Positions 1-6,697 of a stretch of DNA of 32,831 nt are shown piece after piece. The notes under the pieces are model-generated. The model had not been told where the DNA came from. It was given only the letters and a program-made list of their open reading frames with translations, and did no database searches. Numbering within the stretch: the stretch's first letter is position 1; every line of letters starts with the position of its first letter. A program made the translations under genes and the position numbers. This stretch comes from Brevundimonas sp. UBA986 (GTDB lineage Bacteria; Pseudomonadota; Alphaproteobacteria; Caulobacterales; Caulobacteraceae), in assembly GCA_002292165.1 (NCBI GenBank), contig DBBK01000155.1, forward strand, positions 7,021 to 39,851. The letters are read 5' to 3'.

Positions 1-411
1 TCCCGCCTCGGCGCCCGATGCGTCCCGAACCGTGCAGAAGACCACGGGACCGCCGGGCTGGACGTCGGGGCCGATCTCGATCCGATAGCCGTCGTCGGGC
101 GTCGGTCGGGCCGTCATCGCCCGGTCCAGCGTCATCAGGAAGCCGGGCGGGCGCAGAGTCCAGCGGGCAGGCAGCAGCGGCCGCACGCCGACGTCATCGG
201 CGCAGACCTTCAGGAAGACATGCGGTTCCGTGATCGCCCTGGCGCGCCGGACCAGGGCCTCACCCGCCTCGGCGAAGACGTATCGTCGCAACTGGTCCTC
301 CGCCCCGACCTCGATCCGCCAGCCGCCGTCGTCCCACAGGGGCGGCTCCACGCCACGGGTCAGGGCCCAGCCCCGGGTCCAGAGGGAAAGCAGGTCGGAA
401 TCGGCGCTCAT
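1..411 (-). CDS. GNAT-like acetyltransferase, N-terminal part only (cut by left edge)
   Basis: A reading frame on the minus strand opens with ATG at 411-409 and stays open for 137 codons to the window edge, so the C-terminus is missing. The visible part starts MSADSDLLSLWTRGWALTRG and contains FLKVCADD and LLPARWTLRPPGF. I recognise this style of N-terminus (LW..GWALTRG, LPAGWTL..PGF) from GNAT family N-acetyltransferases of Caulobacteraceae. The acetyl-CoA binding motif lies in the missing half, so the enzymatic assignment is an inference. It is divergent from lolA with about 200 bp between the starts. Substrate unknown. Confidence 0.55.
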   Translation of the reverse strand, partial: MSADSDLLSLWTRGWALTRGVEPPLWDDGGWRIEVGAEDQLRRYVFAEAGEALVRRARAITEPHVFLKVCADDVGVRPLLPARWTLRPPGFLMTLDRAMTARPTPDDGYRIEIGPDVQPGGPVVFCTVRDASGAEAG

Positions 412-612
412 ACGGTCACCATCGCGGTTCACAGGCAGGGCGGCAACGCTTCCGTCTGCGCGGCGTTCTTTGACCTCGCAATCGGGGCCCCGTGATGAAC
501 GGGGCTTCATCGGGGCGCCGGAATATGGTCAGGCTTGGGTCATATCGACGTCTCCCGGCTTCGCCAGACTGGCGCCATCGAAAACCATCCCGAACGGGAG
601 GAAGATTTGACC
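412..612. other. Divergent intergenic region with a perfect short dyad
   Basis: This 200-bp stretch separates the GNAT-like gene and lolA and must hold both promoters. A perfect 7-bp inverted repeat GCCCCGT / ACGGGGC with a 5-nt loop lies at 487-505; it has no T-run, so it looks more like an operator or leader hairpin than a terminator. A purine-rich ribosome binding site (GGGAGGAAG) just ahead of 613 supports the lolA start. No convincing -35/-10 pair was identified. Confidence 0.35.
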
Positions 613-1248
613 ATGACCGTTTCTCGTCGCGCATTCGCGTTTGGAACCGCCGCCCTCGCGGGCCTCGCCGCCCTGCCGGCCGCCGCCCAGGCGAGCCTGT
701 CCGCCGAGGACCGCGCGACGCTCCAGACCGCCCAGTCCTATCTGCAGAACCTGACCTCCGCCCAGGGGACCTTCGTCGAGACCGGCCCGAACGGCCAGCA
801 ACGCCGCGGCCGCTTCTATCTTCAGCGTCCGGGCAAGATGCGCTTCGAATACACCGACCCGGCCGGGCTGCTGGTTGTGTCCGACGGCTATAACGTCAAA
901 CGCTACGATCCCCGGCTGCAGGTCTTCCGTCAGGTGCCGCTGGGCGCCACGCCCCTGTCGACCTTCCTCGCCCGGAACGTCCGTCTGGATCAGGGTGTGC
1001 GCATCGATCGCGTGACCCGCATGGCCTCGGGCGCCTTCGCCATCACCGCCCGCGACGGCTCGCGGCCCAACGACGGTCAGGTGATTCTGGCCTTCGCCGG
1101 CAGCCCGCTCCGGTTGCAGGAATGGACCATCACCGATGCGCAAGGGAGTCGCACCCGCACCCAGCTGACCACCCTGCAACCAGCCTCGGGCCTCGCCGCC
1201 AGCCTGTTCCAGCTGCGCGACCCGACCCGCCGTCCCGGCCGGAACTGA
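613..1248 (+). CDS. lolA: Outer-membrane lipoprotein carrier protein LolA
   Basis: The 211-residue product is a periplasmic LolA-type chaperone that carries lipoproteins from the LolCDE exporter to the outer membrane. The N-terminus is a signal peptide of about 26 residues (MTVSRRAFAFGTAALAGLAA, then LPAAAQA), with a twin-arginine-like SRRAFAFG. The mature part has the LolA hallmarks: a region of the type SAQGTFVE..GRFYLQRPGKMRFEY, then DP.GLLVVSDG and later PLSTFLARNV. The ATG at 613 is chosen over in-frame upstream codons because it follows GGGAGGAAG and places the signal peptide at the N-terminus. In many relatives ftsK precedes lolA and xthA follows; here a GNAT-like gene precedes it, and xthA does follow. 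A hairpin and a small-RNA candidate lie downstream. Confidence 0.9.
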   Translation: MTVSRRAFAFGTAALAGLAALPAAAQASLSAEDRATLQTAQSYLQNLTSAQGTFVETGPNGQQRRGRFYLQRPGKMRFEYTDPAGLLVVSDGYNVKRYDPRLQVFRQVPLGATPLSTFLARNVRLDQGVRIDRVTRMASGAFAITARDGSRPNDGQVILAFAGSPLRLQEWTITDAQGSRTRTQLTTLQPASGLAASLFQLRDPTRRPGRN

Positions 1249-1260
1249 ACCGCAGGCTAT

Positions 1261-1292
1261 TCTCAACTGACACGCGAGCGTGACGGTTGAGA
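1261..1292 (+). other. Stem-loop just downstream of lolA
   Basis: TCTCAAC (1261-1267) pairs with GTTGAGA (1286-1292), and inside it CACG (1271-1274) pairs with CGTG (1279-1282) around a CGAG loop, with a small internal loop. It begins 12 nt after the lolA stop and has no T-tract, so it is not a classical intrinsic terminator. It may protect the lolA 3' end or take part in Rho-dependent termination. Confidence 0.4.
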
Positions 1293-1389
1293 GGGTGGGC
1301 GGATGATTCGCTGATCGTGGTTCGCCCGCAACGGCAAAGCTTCATAGTTTAGTGTTTGACCTTTTTTGCAGGGCGTGACACTTTGAGCA

Positions 1390-1503
1390 CAGAGCGACGG
1401 CGGTCGCTCTTCCGCGTCGGACGTCATCCCCTCCCGATAGCGGCGTGTGAGAGAGAAAAACTTCAGCGCCCGGTACGCCGTACCGGGCGTTTTTTCTTGT
1501 TTT
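1390..1503 (+). ncRNA. Candidate small RNA with C-rich loop and intrinsic terminator
   Basis: In the non-coding gap between lolA and xthA three consecutive stem-loops fit a compact RNA of about 110 nt. Stem 1: GAGCGAC (1392-1398) / GTCGCTC (1403-1409) with a GGCG loop. Stem 2: CCGC+TCGG (1412-1420) / CCGA+GCGG (1434-1443) enclosing a 13-nt loop with CCCCTC, which with the next two C residues reads as an anti-Shine-Dalgarno-like tract. A single-stranded GA-rich linker follows (GTGTGAGAGAGAAAAAC). Stem 3: a perfect 10-bp terminator hairpin with a T-tract. A TTGACC box at 1356-1361 could be the -35 element; the -10 is weak, so the 5' end is approximate. This architecture is known from alphaproteobacterial trans-acting small RNAs, but I cannot assign a named family. 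Confidence 0.5.
1467..1503 (+). terminator. Strong intrinsic terminator
   Basis: CGCCCGGTAC (1467-1476) and GTACCGGGCG (1480-1489) form a perfect 10-bp stem with a 3-nt loop, followed at once by a T-rich run (TTTTTTCTTGTTTT). It ends the transcript of the small-RNA candidate and would also stop read-through from lolA. Confidence 0.85.
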
Positions 1504-1506
1504 TAA

Positions 1507-1548
1507 GGGCGCTAGCGCTCGCGACGCGGTCGCTCTCTGCTTGAGCGC
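1507..1548 (+). repeat. 42-bp dispersed intergenic repeat, copy A
   Basis: The element starts GGGCGCTAGCGCTCGCG and ends CTGCTTGAGCGC. It aligns without gaps over 42 bp to copies at 8019-8060 and 30252-30293. This copy is the most divergent in the middle (GACGCGGTCGCTCT where the others have CCGCGCGGCGGCTC). The ends GCGCT and AGCGC are inverted, so the element can fold back on itself. It begins 4 nt after the small-RNA terminator. Confidence 0.7.
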
Positions 1549-1625
1549 GAGGGCGCGCGGGATTTAGGCGAGGTCGCGGGGGCGGAATAGCTTGAGTGTG
1601 CGCCGCTGACGGCTAGAAGCGCCGC

Positions 1626-2423
1626 ATGACCCTGCGCATCGCCACCTGGAACATCAACTCCGTCCGCCTCCGCATCGATCAGGTGGCCCGGTTCGTCGTC
1701 GAGAGCGGGACCGACGTCCTGTGCCTGCAGGAGATCAAATGCCTGGAGGATCAGTTCCCGAGGAACGCCTTCGCCGAGATGGGCATGCCGCATCTGCGCA
1801 TCGCCGGTCAGAAGGGCTGGCACGGCGTCGCCATCGCCAGCCGTCGCCCGATCACGGATGCGCCCCAGCTCGACATCTGCCGCAACAAGCACGCCCGTGT
1901 CGTCTCGGCGGTGGTCGAGGGCGTCGAGATCCAGAATTTCTACATCCCCGCCGGCGGCGACCTGCCGGACCGGGCGCTGAACGAGAAATTCGATCACAAG
2001 ATGGACTACTACGAGCGTCTGACGGCCGAGATGGCGTCGCGCGACCGCTCCAAACCCCTGCTGCTGGCCGGCGACTTCAACATCGCCCCCAGCGAGTTCG
2101 ACGTCTGGAACCACCGCTTCATGTCCAAGGTGGTCAGCCATACGCCGGGGGAGGTCGAGACCCTTTACCGGCTGCAGAACGCGGGTGGCTTCAACGACGT
2201 GGTCCGCGACGCCTTCCCTGAGCCGCAGAAGCTGGCCAGCTGGTGGAGCTACCGCGCCCAGGACTTCAGGAAGTCCAACCGCGGCCTGCGCCTCGACCAC
2301 CTGTGGACCTCGCCCGGCCTGACCCCGAAGGTCATCCCGGGCAGTACGAAGATCCACGACACGGTCCGCGAATGGGAACAGCCCTCGGACCACTGCCCGA
2401 TCACGGTCGATCTGGACGTCTAA
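1626..2423 (+). CDS. xthA: Exodeoxyribonuclease III (AP endonuclease)
   Basis: The 265-residue product matches the ExoIII/APE family in length and motifs. It would cleave the backbone 5' of abasic sites and remove 3' blocking groups in base-excision repair. Visible active-site elements: N9 in ATWNIN, metal-binding E36 in LQEIK, Y106 in FYIPAGG, D150/N152 in GDFNIAP, D224/H225 in LRLDHLW, and D255/H256 in SDHCPI. All catalytic residues are present. The ATG at 1626 gives the family-typical N-terminus MTLRIATWNINSVR. The stop codon overlaps that of the convergent MocR-type gene by 4 bp (2420-2423). Confidence 0.95.
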   Translation: MTLRIATWNINSVRLRIDQVARFVVESGTDVLCLQEIKCLEDQFPRNAFAEMGMPHLRIAGQKGWHGVAIASRRPITDAPQLDICRNKHARVVSAVVEGVEIQNFYIPAGGDLPDRALNEKFDHKMDYYERLTAEMASRDRSKPLLLAGDFNIAPSEFDVWNHRFMSKVVSHTPGEVETLYRLQNAGGFNDVVRDAFPEPQKLASWWSYRAQDFRKSNRGLRLDHLWTSPGLTPKVIPGSTKIHDTVREWEQPSDHCPITVDLDV

Positions 2424-3874
2424 TAGACCGGGTCGCTGAGGGCTGCCCTGCGGCCAACCGGCTTCTGCCCGAACAGCGTCCCGGCGGCGCGGACCAGCCG
2501 TCCGACGGCCTCGTCCAGCCTCTCTTCGGGCAGGGTATAGGGCAGGCGAAGGCGGCGCTCGAAGGCCCCGTCCACCCCGAAGCGCGGCCCGGCCGCCAGC
2601 CGCAGCCCCTCCGCCGCCGCCGCCACCGTCAGGGCCGAGCTGATCGGCGCCGGCAGTTGCGCCCAGACCGACAGGCCGCCGACCGGACGCGGGCAGACCC
2701 AGTCCGGCAGGGCCTCGTCCAGCCGTCGGATCAAATGATCGCGCCGCGCCCGCAGCAGGGGTCGCCGTTGCGCCAAGGCCGCCCCGCCGTCATTCAAAAG
2801 CTCGGCCGCCGCCAGCTGTTCCAGCACCGGCACGCCCAGATCGAGGCTGGCCCGGCTCTGCGACAGGCGCTGGATCACCGCCCGGTCGGCGCGGATCCAG
2901 CCGATGCGCAGGCCGCCCCAGACGCTCTTGGACATCGAGCCCAGCCGCACGATGCGCGGCGAATCCACGGTTGAGGCGCTGACTGCCGGGTCGCCGCTGA
3001 GGGTCAGTTCGACTAGGGTCTCGTCCAGCACCAGCAGGGTCTGGGTCCCCCTCAGCGCGGCCAGCAGCCGGATCCGCTCGGCCGCCCGCATCAGCCGTCC
3101 CGTCGGGTTGTGATGGTCGACCACCAGATAGGCGAGAGCGGCCCCGGACCGGCACGCGGATGTCAGCCCCTCGATGTCCCAGCCGGCGCTTTCGTCCTCG
3201 GGCAGGGCGACGGGCAGGGGACGGCCTCCGGCGGCGAGGATGGCGTCCAGCGCCTGCGGATAGGTGGGATGGTCGATGACCACCGGATCGCCGGGCCGCA
3301 CCATCAGCCGCAGCAGATGCACCAAACCGTTGTGGGCGCCGTGGGTGATCAGGATCTGTCCCGGAGAGGTCGGCAGGCCACGCCGCCCATAGTGAGCCGC
3401 CACCGCCTCGCGCAGCTCCTCCAGTCCGGCGCTCTCATAGCCGTGGCCGGGCAGGCGGGCCGGTAGTCGCTCCAGCGCCCGGACATAGGCCGCATGGACA
3501 TTGGCGTCGGCGGGCAGGACGGCCGAGGTCAGGTCGATGACGTCATCGGCCGGTGTGTGATCCAGTGTCGGCCGCACCGGCCGCGGCCCGGGCGTGGAGG
3601 GCAGGCCGGTGCGGGCCGCGGCGCCTTGCCCGCCGGTCAGGAAGCCTTCGTCGCGCAGGCTGCCATAGGCGGTCGAGACCGTGGTCCGGCTCAGACCCAG
3701 CGCCTGGGCCAGGTCCCGCTCTCCGGGCAGTCTGGCCTCCAGCGGAAGGCGGCCGTCAAGGATCAGCAGGCGCAGCGCCCCCGCCAGCTGCCGCCAGGCC
3801 GGTCCCGCGCCCGGCGTGCGCCAGACGCCGAGGTGGCGGATCAGGGAAACGGGTCGGATCAGGCGTGGCGTCAT
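2420..3874 (-). CDS. MocR-type (GntR/aminotransferase fusion) regulator, YczR-like
   Basis: The 484-residue protein has the MocR architecture. A GntR-type winged helix occupies about residues 25-90 (LPGERDLAQALGLSRTTVST), and a fold-type I aminotransferase domain about 110-480 with HNPTG at 255-259, LDETLVEL near 283-290 and the PLP lysine K316 in SMSKSVWGGLRIGW. Such proteins sense PLP or an amino-acid-like ligand and act as transcription factors. The ATG at 3874 is preferred over an extension to 3943 because it starts the conserved part and leaves a promoter-sized gap. The neighbour is a divergent YczE-like membrane protein, the same pairing as yczR-yczE in Bacillus; I infer that this regulator controls that gene and itself. 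Confidence 0.88.
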   Translation of the reverse strand: MTPRLIRPVSLIRHLGVWRTPGAGPAWRQLAGALRLLILDGRLPLEARLPGERDLAQALGLSRTTVSTAYGSLRDEGFLTGGQGAAARTGLPSTPGPRPVRPTLDHTPADDVIDLTSAVLPADANVHAAYVRALERLPARLPGHGYESAGLEELREAVAAHYGRRGLPTSPGQILITHGAHNGLVHLLRLMVRPGDPVVIDHPTYPQALDAILAAGGRPLPVALPEDESAGWDIEGLTSACRSGAALAYLVVDHHNPTGRLMRAAERIRLLAALRGTQTLLVLDETLVELTLSGDPAVSASTVDSPRIVRLGSMSKSVWGGLRIGWIRADRAVIQRLSQSRASLDLGVPVLEQLAAAELLNDGGAALAQRRPLLRARRDHLIRRLDEALPDWVCPRPVGGLSVWAQLPAPISSALTVAAAAEGLRLAAGPRFGVDGAFERRLRLPYTLPEERLDEAVGRLVRAAGTLFGQKPVGRRAALSDPVY

Positions 3875-3875
3875 G

Positions 3876-3932
3876 ATGCCAGACTGCCACAACTGGCTCT
3901 TTTTTCCATGGCCAGTTCGACGCAATTGGCAT
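3876..3932. promoter_or_regulatory. Nested inverted repeats between the MocR-type and YczE-like genes
   Basis: Two inverted repeats share one centre at position 3904: ATGCCA (3876-3881) / TGGCAT (3927-3932), and AACTGGC (3891-3897) / GCCAGTT (3911-3917). They fill almost the whole 61-bp divergent gap and overlap both promoter regions. The exact concentric placement suggests a dimeric binding site for the MocR-type regulator. AACTGGC and AATTGGC (3924-3930) also form a near-direct repeat, an arrangement reported for MocR operators. Confidence 0.5.
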
Positions 3933-3935
3933 GGT

Positions 3936-4568
3936 ATGAACACCCTGACGCGCCGCCTGATCCAGCTCTTTCTCGGCCTCGCCCTCTATGGCCTTTCCAT
4001 CGCCCTGATCGTCCGCGCCGATCTGGGGTTGGACCCCTGGGACGTGCTCAATCAGGGCGTCTTCGAGCGGTTCGCCGGTCCGGCGGGGATCAGCTTCGGC
4101 CTGGTGGTCAATCTGATTGGGCTGGTGGTCCTGCTGCTGTGGATCCCGCTCAGGCAGATGCCGGGCTTCGGGACGGTGGCCAATGTCGTCGTCATCGGCA
4201 CGGTCGCCAACGTCTTCCTCGGCTGGATCCCGGCGGACCTGCCGCTGGCCCTGCGCGCCGGGCTTCTGGTCGCGGGCATCGTCCTCAACGGCGTGGCCAG
4301 CGGGGCCTATATCGGCGCTGGCCTCGGTCCCGGCCCGCGCGACGGCCTGATGACCGGCATCGTGCGCCGGACCGGCTGGCCGGTGAAGTGGGTCCGCACG
4401 GCCATCGAGGTGGCCGTGGTCGCGGTGGGCTGGTTGCTGGGCGGCTCGGTCGGGGTGGGGACGGTCCTCTATGCGCTCGGCATCGGACCCCTGGTCCACC
4501 GCTTCCTGCCGATGTTCACGATCCGGAAGCCAGAGACGCCGGTGGTCGCGCCGACGCCTGTCGCCTAG
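3936..4568 (+). CDS. YczE/YyaS-like integral membrane protein
   Basis: The 210-residue protein is hydrophobic with about five membrane segments. The N-terminus TRRLIQLFLGLALYGLSIAL and the motif ADLGLDPWDVLNQG are hallmarks of the YczE/YitT-like family, together with GLGPGPRDGLMTG near residues 128-140. The molecular function of the family is not established; a transport role is plausible. The ATG at 3936 is the first codon consistent with the family N-terminus; an overlapping out-of-frame ATG lies 5 nt upstream. It is divergent from a MocR-type regulator, the arrangement known from Bacillus yczR-yczE. The stop shares a CTAG tetranucleotide with the convergent response-regulator gene. Confidence 0.85.
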   Translation: MNTLTRRLIQLFLGLALYGLSIALIVRADLGLDPWDVLNQGVFERFAGPAGISFGLVVNLIGLVVLLLWIPLRQMPGFGTVANVVVIGTVANVFLGWIPADLPLALRAGLLVAGIVLNGVASGAYIGAGLGPGPRDGLMTGIVRRTGWPVKWVRTAIEVAVVAVGWLLGGSVGVGTVLYALGIGPLVHRFLPMFTIRKPETPVVAPTPVA

Positions 4569-5251
4569 GGCTGCAGCCGGTATCCGCCCGCGTCGGTCAG
4601 CAGCAGCCGCGCCGCGCCGGGCTCGGGCTCGATCTTCTGGCGCAGGCGATAGATGTGGGTCTCCAGCGTATGGGTCGTGACCCCGGCGTTGTAGCCCCAG
4701 ACCTCTGTCAGCAGTTCCTCGCGCGACACCGGCTTGGCCCCGGCGCGATAGAGGTATTTGAGGATGTTGGTCTCTTTTTCCGTCAGCCGGATCTTCTTGC
4801 CCTTGTCGTCGACCAGCATCTTGCCGGCGGGGCGGAAGGAATAGGGACCGATGGCGAAGACGGCGTCTTCCGACTGTTCGTGGCTGCGTAAGTGGGCGCG
4901 GATGCGGGCCAGCAGCACGGCGAAGCGGAAGGGCTTGGTCACATAGTCGTTGGCGCCGGAATCCAGACCCAGAACCGTGTCGGCGTCGGAATCCTGGGCC
5001 GTCAGCATGATCACCGGGGTGGCGACCCCGTCCTTGCGCAGCAGGCGGCAGGCCTCGCGCCCGTCCATGTCCGGCAGGTCGACGTCCAGCAGGATCAGGT
5101 CGGCGCGCAGCTCGCGGCCCAGCCGAATGCCTTCGGTGGCGGTCGAGGCCTGAACGGTCCTGAACTCTTCGTGGAGCGCCAACTGCTCGGCCAGGGCCTC
5201 GCGCAGGTCGTCGTCGTCGTCGATGATCAGCAGGGTCTTGGGCGTGGGCAT
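4565..5251 (-). CDS. cenR: OmpR-family response regulator, CenR-like
   Basis: The 228-residue protein has a receiver domain (residues about 6-122) with acidic pocket DDDDD, phospho-acceptor D56 in LILLDVDLPD, T84 and K106 in VTKPFR, and a C-terminal winged helix (about 130-228) with LTEKETNILKYLYRAG and THTLETHIYRLRQKIEP. The phrases DDLREALAEQL, RSHEQSEDA and WGYNAGVTTHTLETH strongly resemble alphaproteobacterial CenR, the essential envelope regulator paired with the CenK kinase in Caulobacter. The exact orthology is from memory. No kinase lies nearby, as expected for CenR, whose kinase is encoded elsewhere in Caulobacter. The ATG at 5251 puts the receiver at the N-terminus. It lies 61 bp downstream of the yggS-type gene on the same strand and may be co-transcribed. 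Confidence 0.78.
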   Translation of the reverse strand: MPTPKTLLIIDDDDDLREALAEQLALHEEFRTVQASTATEGIRLGRELRADLILLDVDLPDMDGREACRLLRKDGVATPVIMLTAQDSDADTVLGLDSGANDYVTKPFRFAVLLARIRAHLRSHEQSEDAVFAIGPYSFRPAGKMLVDDKGKKIRLTEKETNILKYLYRAGAKPVSREELLTEVWGYNAGVTTHTLETHIYRLRQKIEPEPGAARLLLTDAGGYRLQP

Positions 5252-5312
5252 GTCGATAACAATGGCGAGGCTTGGGTGAATCGCCAAGGGCGACGGGGAA
5301 AATGAAGCGGAT

Positions 5313-6032
5313 TCAGGCGATAGAGGGCGCTTCCGGAGAGTTTCGTTCCCCGAAAAGCGCCGTTCCGACCCGCACATGGGTGGCGCCGAAGCGAATCGCC
5401 GTTTCGTAATCGCCGCTCATCCCCATCGACAGGACAGGCAATCCGTTGCGTTCGGCGATCCTGGCCAGCAGGGCGAAATGCAGGCCGGGTGCGTCCTCGG
5501 CGGGCGGAATGGCCATCAGCCCCTCGACCGTCAGGCCATAGGTTTCGCGTGCGATGGCGATGAAGGCGTCGGCCTCCTTGGGCAGGACCCCGGCCTTCTG
5601 CGGCTCGGCGCCCGTATTGACCTGGATCAGCATGCGGGGACTGCGGCCGCGCTTCTGGATCTGCTCGGCCAGGGCGCGGGCCAGCTTCTCGCGGTCCAGG
5701 GTCTCGATCACGTCGAAAAAGGCGACGGCGTCTGCGGCCTTGTTCGACTGCAGCGGACCGATCAGCCTCAGTTCGAGATCGGGCAGCGACGGGCTGCGCT
5801 CGGTCCAGCGGCTTTCCGCCTCCTGCACCCGGTTCTCGCCGAAGACGCGTTGGCCGGTCGCGAGGATGGCGTCGATGGCCTCGGCCGGCTGGGTCTTGGA
5901 GACGGCGGTCAGGGTAATCGAGGCCGGGTCGCGCCCGACCGAGCGGGCGACGGTGGCGATGCGGGCGCGGACGGCGGCGACCCGCTCCGCCACTGTAGAC
6001 GGGGCTGTCAAAGCGGGGGATGACGACGGCAT
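5313..6032 (-). CDS. YggS/PROSC family PLP homeostasis protein
   Basis: The 239-residue protein belongs to the YggS/PLPBP family, single-domain PLP-binding barrels that buffer pyridoxal phosphate. Motifs: TLTAVSKTQPAEAI with the PLP lysine at K46, VFGENRVQEAESRW, LIGPLQSNK, LIQVNTGAEPQKAG, GLMAIPP and the C-terminal LSMGMSGDYETAIRFGATHVRVGTALFGER. The ATG at 6032 follows GGAG at a good distance; a longer in-frame extension upstream has no family similarity. The start codon overlaps that of the divergent ThiE-family gene. PLP balance could matter for the MocR-type regulator nearby, but that link is only contextual. Confidence 0.93.
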   Translation of the reverse strand: MPSSSPALTAPSTVAERVAAVRARIATVARSVGRDPASITLTAVSKTQPAEAIDAILATGQRVFGENRVQEAESRWTERSPSLPDLELRLIGPLQSNKAADAVAFFDVIETLDREKLARALAEQIQKRGRSPRMLIQVNTGAEPQKAGVLPKEADAFIAIARETYGLTVEGLMAIPPAEDAPGLHFALLARIAERNGLPVLSMGMSGDYETAIRFGATHVRVGTALFGERNSPEAPSIA

Positions 6033-6693
6033 GGACGGCTCCGCAACCCTGTCGAACGAGGCGCGCATCCTGTGGGACGCGGCGCAGGGTCTAGCCCGTG
6101 CGGCGTCGCCTGTCAGCGGGACGAAAGGCAGCGGGCGCATATTGCCGCCGCTCTTCTTCTTCACCGACCCGGTCCGCACGCCCGAGCCCTGGCGGACGGC
6201 CGAGCGGCTGCCGGCGGGGGCCGGGGTGGTCTACCGCCACTTCGGCGCGGCGCAGGCCGAGGCTACGGCCCGGCGACTGAAGGCGATCGCGTCAGAACGC
6301 GGTCTGGTTCTGCTGATCGGTCTCGACGCCGATCTGGCCGAGGCGGTCGGCGCCGACGGGGTCCATCTGCCGGAGCGAGCGCTCGATCAGGCGGCGGCGC
6401 TCAGGGCGCGGCGGCCCGACTGGCTCCTGACCGGGGCGGCTCATTCCACGGATGGAGCGATAGAGGTGGGGGCTGAAGGACTGGACGCCGTGGTCCTGTC
6501 GCCGATCTTCCCGGCGGGGGGCCTCTCGTCCGTGAAACCGGTCCTGGGCGTCGAGACGCTGAAGACGGTGGCGGCGCACTGGTCCGTCTATGCCCTCGGC
6601 GGCATCAATGCTGCGACCGTCGGGGCCCTGGCCGGGTCGGGGGCGTGCGGAATCGCGGGCGTGGACGCCGTTCAGATCGCCTTCGGCGCCTGA
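6031..6693 (+). CDS. ThiE/TenI-family protein (thiamine phosphate synthase-like)
   Basis: The 220-residue protein has a TIM-barrel order of ThiE/TenI motifs: FFFTDPVRTP (42-51), GAGVVYRHFG (63-72), GADGVHLPER (107-116), LTGAAHSTDGA (133-143), VVLSPIFPAGG (154-164) and ALGGINAATV (188-197). Canonical ThiE joins hydroxymethylpyrimidine diphosphate and thiazole phosphate. Here the usual QYRxK segment reads VVYRHFG and the VHLGQ segment reads VHLPE, so key phosphate-binding positions differ and catalysis is uncertain. It carries a leading segment of about 38 residues before the barrel. The ATG at 6031 overlaps the start of the divergent yggS-type gene by 2 bp; a G-rich stretch at 6015-6019 may serve as a weak ribosome site. 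Confidence 0.75.
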   Translation: MDGSATLSNEARILWDAAQGLARAASPVSGTKGSGRILPPLFFFTDPVRTPEPWRTAERLPAGAGVVYRHFGAAQAEATARRLKAIASERGLVLLIGLDADLAEAVGADGVHLPERALDQAAALRARRPDWLLTGAAHSTDGAIEVGAEGLDAVVLSPIFPAGGLSSVKPVLGVETLKTVAAHWSVYALGGINAATVGALAGSGACGIAGVDAVQIAFGA

Positions 6694-6697
6694 GACC

